Assembly (NCBI GenBank): GCA_947302205.1
Contig: CAMYVD010000016.1
Location: 1 to 36,539, forward strand
DNA: 36,539 nt
Origin: an uncultured Bacteroidales bacterium
GTDB taxonomy: Bacteria > Bacteroidota > Bacteroidia > Bacteroidales > F082
Reading direction: 5' to 3'
Below, one piece after another: positions 34,901-36,539 of this stretch. The notes under the pieces were generated by a model. The model saw only the letters and a list, made by a program, of their open reading frames with translations, had not been told where the DNA came from and made no database searches. Position 1 is the first letter of the stretch, and each line of letters opens with the position of its first letter. A program made the position numbers and the translations under genes.

Positions 34901-35731
34901 CGCAGTCACAACAGCACTGCTTTCGTTGTCTTTAATTGCAATAGCTTTCAAGGTTTTGCTTTCAGTAATGCTGACAGCTCCCGTATAGGGAGTGCTGCTT
35001 GCCGAAGGTACTATACCATCCAGCGTATAGTATATGTCCGCTCCAGTAGTCGCGCAAGTAATCTCAACACTTTGAGTTCCGCCGTATGTGCCTGTTCCCA
35101 AAGATAATACTGGAGCAGCAACCGAGCTTTGGGTTTTTTGCGTCCAAACAACAGTCAATGGAGTTTGAGCATTGGCAGAAAGAGCAGTACCAGATGTTTT
35201 AAGGTTATACAAAATGAAATATGACACATTTTCATCTGTATTAGTCCAGGTAAGTGTGGTTTGTCCGCTTGAATTTGGACTTGGAGAGGTGGCAGTCCCA
35301 GAGGGAGCTGTAGTGTTGGGATTTGCATAAGCAGAAGATCCAAAATACACAACCGACCTACCATTTGTACTTCCATCCAAAGTACCTCCACTAACCCTTA
35401 ACGTAACAGAAGAAATATAATACCCTTCGTATGATGTGGTGTTTCGACATGAAAAATTAGAAGCACCAGATTGGTTACCTCTAACAGCACCCGTTGAACC
35501 ATTGAACACTTGCATGGCATAAGTTACACCTGTTGCATTTGTCGAATTGGCAACAGCCGATCTGTCAGTACCTGCTGCACTAAATGAATTCGTGGTGTAA
35601 CCTCCAAACCCTTTGGCAAACATAATATCTGTTTTAGTGTCTCTTGTTTGCCCCCACACCGTCACCGGTCGGGCCATCATCGTTAGCAGCATGAAAGCCG
35701 CTGTGATTAGAATTGTAAATTTCTTTTTCAT
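28958..35731 (-). CDS. Giant modular surface protein with T9SS type A sorting domain
   Basis: 2257 residues. Signal peptide 1-27 (cleavage after VWGQ). Modules in order: a jelly-roll-like domain (about 30-200); a chitobiase C-terminal-like domain (203-282, YYTLDGIVPS); an OB-like domain (284-465); an Ig-like domain (468-573); an InlB B-repeat (575-650); a second jelly-roll-like domain (655-798). A second series follows: chitobiase-like (803-880, RYTLDGSDPT), OB-like (882-1066), Ig-like (1068-1178). Then come bacterial repeats (1180-1340), a beta domain (1342-1495), an InlB repeat (1498-1572), another repeat (1573-1652) and a second copy of the beta domain (1654-1800). Residues about 1815-2257 are a module shared with the C10 protease, ending in the sorting domain (MDVMGRVIS, QKVVVK). 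It is probably a surface adhesin or glycan-binding protein; no enzyme domain is visible. Confidence 0.93.
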   Translation of the reverse strand: MKKKFTILITAAFMLLTMMARPVTVWGQTRDTKTDIMFAKGFGGYTTNSFSAAGTDRSAVANSTNATGVTYAMQVFNGSTGAVRGNQSGASNFSCRNTTSYEGYYISSVTLRVSGGTLDGSTNGRSVVYFGSSAYANPNTTAPSGTATSPSPNSSGQTTLTWTNTDENVSYFILYNLKTSGTALSANAQTPLTVVWTQKTQSSVAAPVLSLGTGTYGGTQSVEITCATTGADIYYTLDGIVPSASSTPYTGAVSITESKTLKAIAIKDNESSAVVTATYTILTPLTTMQDIFDAATSTSTQVAITFDNFVVTGKNSGTPSTKAYLTDGTKGCIIYESNHGFTAGDVLSGTAICNLVLFGNAAELTGLTKNTSGLSVTEGGVVEPILATYNSLSAVNTGSLVTINGLKYNGTSTLRDSDNNPIVLSNTIYSASLTDGKTYNITGVFEVNYSNKRINPRSAADIVEYSGPSLTATPNALEFSYQQGASAEVQTLSIGGENLSGNITVTLNGEYFAISADGNDWSQPALTLNEPGTIQVRFNSGLSINNYEGTITVSSEGASSVIVNLTGTVTAQPYNVTYYANYEGADPDHYTDVHYAGDNVTLRAANTFSYTGHEFTKWNTAADGSGTPYEAGATITGINANYELYAQWEEVSEVTDELTKTLINISGNSYQTWTNIKDKSNACYTGQSYGSATDIQIRATSPSGIITTVSGGKVTKVAVVWASTTDRTLQVYGKNSAYENLTDLYSDDSETKGTLLGSISYSSNQTELVISEDYEFIGMRSANNSMNLSKISITWSTEEPSVAAPTFSPEGGQYIGTQNVQISCATPGASIRYTLDGSDPTSTSTLYENAISVATTTTIKAKAFLGEESSSIASATYTILQPLTTMDAIFEAATSAGSTATDVYITFSNWVVTGVSTNSKRAFVTDGTKGFVIYDNNSALTFEKGNKLNGTVLCKVQLSNGAAQITNLNANNFEEITTGEIIENTTTIADLEPINTGSVVNLGVLTYNGTTSKFEDSNENTITPYNGLYNYSAFTDGQTYTVKGVYVYYNYNEIAPRDENDIVEYNGPSIEATPSPFTAPSYVVGTAEPEYETLIVNGSNLTANISLSLGDNSNFEMSTDLDTWSSSLTLTQTDGSVTNAEVAIRLKAGLTKGDYNGTVTLSSTGAQNVVVNLSGSVTGQTYAINIDNEITGGTIEADLTTAEEGATVTLTATPDAAYNFGSWTVEDEDENPITVSDNQFVMPASDVMVTATFTPKDTYAITCAVTPEGAALMEASPASAYEGQTVTLTYTAEDGFTLSSIVITKTSGGSATDITPTASGDDYTFTMPGYAVTATATFISDTYYGSFVKFTGSAMEEGDYILVYNGKAMNNDNTTTSKKLGASDVNISNSIIADPSRSIVWHIASIGTDGQWTIHNAYVNKYVNASGSSSTDITLVDNASWSNGAKWNVSIDESTYDFSNLSNTRALRYYSSSNAFGHYSTSNGGPFTLYKYTVLTKRTITFNGNGGTTPTGETYTQTVYDGIATNLTANQFTKENSAFIGWSTTQNGEVEYADGASITVSSDITLYAQWSTAYTAMVDDAIVGGSVLINGDEIVEAAEGAVLNLTYTSNPGYAFSAWNVYKADNPTEAVEVENNQFNMPEYDVIVSAKFDEVTTYSLVTNVNQIVSGKHYIIATGSINNKYYAIGGQNSSGYRNPVEVTVDNNYIAHTDGLYEFVLNGDNESGWTIYDKVTPGYFVSGNKSLTTNANNGTAFNISINDENDPKATISKNSYSIQYNSSSPRFACYSSSQKDVYLYIKLNDNDLEYYGTEINYAQDEIPAGETITVGTGSVMTVPNGFTNDNPTVLIIEDGGQLIISNDLVAATVKKNIVGHNPSAKDGVTGYCLISSPINDMTPASAHMIAATAEDYDLYRFDQTKKLEWINYKSSLDNGGQFNLMSGQGYLYANKENETLEFAGTIYNGNGIVYLTLDNTSAFAGWNLVGNPFTQDAYINRSYYVMNSTGSEILAETVSKDNAIKPMQGIFVIANENNEQMTFSKEPQSSSNNNGGLTLNVNQTVNTRGESSNNLVDRAIVRFGVNDMLPKFQLNDNSSKVYFTEGNKDYAVVSAEAQGEMPVYFKAAENGTYTIDFSMDNVEFSYLHLIDNKTGNDVDLRQTPSYTFEASTIDYASRFRLVFRAIGNDNDSENNDFGFFDANGNFLILGIEGTATLQVMDVMGRVISNETFSGDYSKAINASAGVYMLRLIQGSNVRTQKVVVK

Positions 35732-35823
35732 AAGGTTTGTGATTTAATGATTATTTATTTGATATTTAATAATTTATGATTTTGCTTATAGGGCCTGTGT
35801 ATTAGGATGCTTTTAAAAGTTAG

Positions 35824-35831
35824 CAAATATA
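35824..35831 (-). promoter_or_regulatory. Bacteroidetes -7 promoter box for the giant T9SS gene
   Basis: The minus strand reads TATATTTG, matching TAnnTTTG, 93 bases upstream of the ATG at 35731. This gives the longest leader of any gene here. The leader is very A+T-rich with no clear hairpin. Confidence 0.5.
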
Positions 35832-35941
35832 CGCTGTTTTTGCGAGTTTTAGCCTCGCGCGTGCGCTTTTTTTATAAACAGGTGTTGATAACTGAATTTT
35901 CAATTTTTTTCGATGAAGCTGTTGCGGGATTGGGAAATTTC

Positions 35942-35968
35942 AAAGCCTCCCTTTAGGGAAGCTTTTTT
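35942..35968. terminator. Hairpin with T-run, candidate terminator
   Basis: AAAGC-CT-CCC, loop TTTA, GGG-AA-GCTTTTTT. The stem has one mismatch. The T-run is on the plus strand (35963-35968), but no plus-strand gene ends here. The minus-strand DUF1016 remnant ends just to its right, so it may be that gene's old terminator read in reverse or a bidirectional one. Confidence 0.45.
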
Positions 35969-35986
35969 GATTGGATGCCATGTAGA

Positions 35987-36247
35987 CTAGTTCTTATTCA
36001 TCAGTCGTTTGGTATGTTTCAATTCTTTCTTCAACAGTTCCATTCGTTCTTTCAGTTCACAAACCACGTAGCAACGCAGACGGATATGATAGAACAGCAG
36101 ATCTATCTTTCGAGAACGTCCCCCAACGATAATCTCTCGCTGTTTACCCAAGAAAGCAAAGCCATTACCCATCTCCATGAGCAGGTTTGTAACATTTTCT
36201 GTAAGAGCCGCTTCTAATTCATCTTCGTCGTACACCTCGTGCCCCAC
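35987..36247 (-). pseudogene. Fragment of a DUF1016 (YhcG-type) PDDEXK nuclease
   Basis: An 86-codon minus-strand frame with a GTG start at best. LEAALTENVTNLLMEMGNGF, then AFLGKQREIIVGG, KIDLLFYHIRLRCYVVCELK match the C-terminal PDDEXK domain of DUF1016/YhcG proteins (the ID...ELK catalytic core). Full-length members are about 350 residues. Here the N-terminal domain is missing: an in-frame stop lies close upstream, near 36275. After CELK the sequence turns into an unrelated lysine-rich tail (ERMELLKKELKHTKRLMNKN), so the conserved part that should follow is also lost. I read it as a decayed remnant. A short expressed protein cannot be excluded. Confidence 0.7.
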
Positions 36248-36457
36248 GGTGGCAAAGCCAAAGTCGTAGTTCTGTTAATTATTTCAACGTGATTCACCTT
36301 AACGGCAGCCTTTACTTGTGCTGAGCGGTAACGGTGTTAAGACGTAAGGGGCGGGCTTCGGCATGTTCCCTCCAGCGATAACAGAAAAGCCCCTCTAATT
36401 TGAGGGGTTTTTTAGGCTCACCCGTAAAAGCCTGTGTTTTAGGCATAGATTGGATCA
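36248..36457. other. Intergenic stretch without an identified gene
   Basis: About 210 bases with no gene I can support. It holds a G+C-rich segment (36310-36380, containing GGGGCGGGCTTCGG) and a hairpin at 36390-36413. The sequence does not fold into a tRNA that I can see and does not match a riboswitch class I recognise. Confidence 0.5.
36390..36413 (+). terminator. Hairpin with T-run, candidate terminator
   Basis: CCCCTC (36390-36395), loop TAATTT, GAGGGG (36402-36407), then TTTTTT (36408-36413). It is canonical on the plus strand, although no plus-strand gene is recognised before it. On the minus strand it follows the partial gene at 36458 and could also end that transcript, with a weaker T-run (CTTTTC). 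Confidence 0.65.
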
Positions 36458-36539
36458 TCAGCTCTCTTTCCAAATAATGTAGATGTCTTCGTTCAAGAAG
36501 TCGTTCTTGAAATAATTTTTTACGAAAATCTTGCGGAAA
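36458..36539 (-). CDS. C-terminal end of an unidentified protein (partial)
   Basis: The minus strand is open from the window edge to a TGA at 36458-36460. It reads 26 residues: FRKIFVKNYFKNDFLNEDIY then IIWKES. Codon choice (AAG, TTC, AAC, GAC, ATC) resembles the genes of this genome, and a hairpin lies about 50 bases downstream. Too little is visible to name a family. A second minus-strand frame is open here to about 36314, but its composition (many R, H, Q) looks less like protein. Confidence 0.45.
   Translation of the reverse strand, partial: FRKIFVKNYFKNDFLNEDIYIIWKES

Noticed and set aside
36310-36380. Possible attC site, riboswitch or small RNA in the G+C-rich stretch
   Set aside because: No paired core sites and no fold or motif I can match; only the following hairpin is solid.
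36314-36539. Alternative minus-strand frame open at the right edge
   Set aside because: Composition rich in R, H and Q, and it reads through a hairpin terminator; the frame ending at 36458 has better codon use.

Overview
The window comes from a member of the Bacteroidetes, most likely a Bacteroidales species that is uncultured or little studied. Five genes encode secreted proteins with a signal peptide and a C-terminal type A sorting domain of the type IX secretion system (T9SS). Most start regions carry the Bacteroidetes -7 promoter box TAnnTTTG, and Shine-Dalgarno sequences are not prominent. The gene set (C10 peptidase, OPT transporter, kinase-less PASTA protein, queF-C-D-E, ZapA with RNase Y) also fits a fermentative host- or rumen-associated Bacteroidales. 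I cannot name a genus. I see no tRNA or rRNA gene, insertion sequence or CRISPR array.

Layout from left to right. 1-2563 (-): alaS, cut by the window edge. 2635-4919 (+): an operon of an M23 peptidase, a MerR regulator and hldD, divergent from alaS. 4916-8668 (-): a PASTA protein, a T9SS protein and an RluD-type pseudouridine synthase, with overlapping genes. 8709-9680 (+): ddl, closed by a bidirectional terminator. 9713-19473 (-): a long co-oriented run in transcription order: coiled-coil protein, zapA, a probable 6S RNA, RNase Y, OPT peptide transporter, T9SS-exported C10 protease, pyrH, a membrane protein and frr. 19554-20859 (-): a small T9SS protein and folE. 20952-23326 (+): a thioredoxin-like T9SS protein and birA. 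23323-23967 (-): pyrE. 24015-26425 (+): NUDIX, coaD and a thioredoxin-fold protein without active-site cysteines. 26469-28569 (+): queF-queC-queD-queE. 28617-35731 (-): a 2257-residue modular T9SS surface protein and a 100-residue protein with a possible C-terminal sorting tail. 35732-36539: a decayed DUF1016 (YhcG-type) nuclease fragment, hairpins and the end of an unidentified gene.

How the genes work together. The four que genes plus folE cover GTP to 7-cyano-7-deazaguanine to preQ1, the queuosine precursor pathway. The C10 protease gene overlaps the OPT transporter gene by 4 bases, which suggests coupling of extracellular proteolysis to peptide uptake. ddl, the PASTA protein and the M23 peptidase concern the cell wall; hldD concerns lipopolysaccharide heptose. 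Several T9SS cargo genes sit inside housekeeping operons with 2-17 base spacing or overlap.

Most interesting points: a probable 6S RNA between zapA and rny; a C-terminal module of about 400 residues shared by the C10 protease and the giant surface protein, whose boundary in the giant gene coincides with a sharp change in base composition; interleaved divergent promoters at 20897-20933; a heptanucleotide repeat that supplies both the coaD stop and the next gene's GTG start; and a small protein with a C-terminal glycine/hydrophobic/basic tail encoded behind the giant gene.
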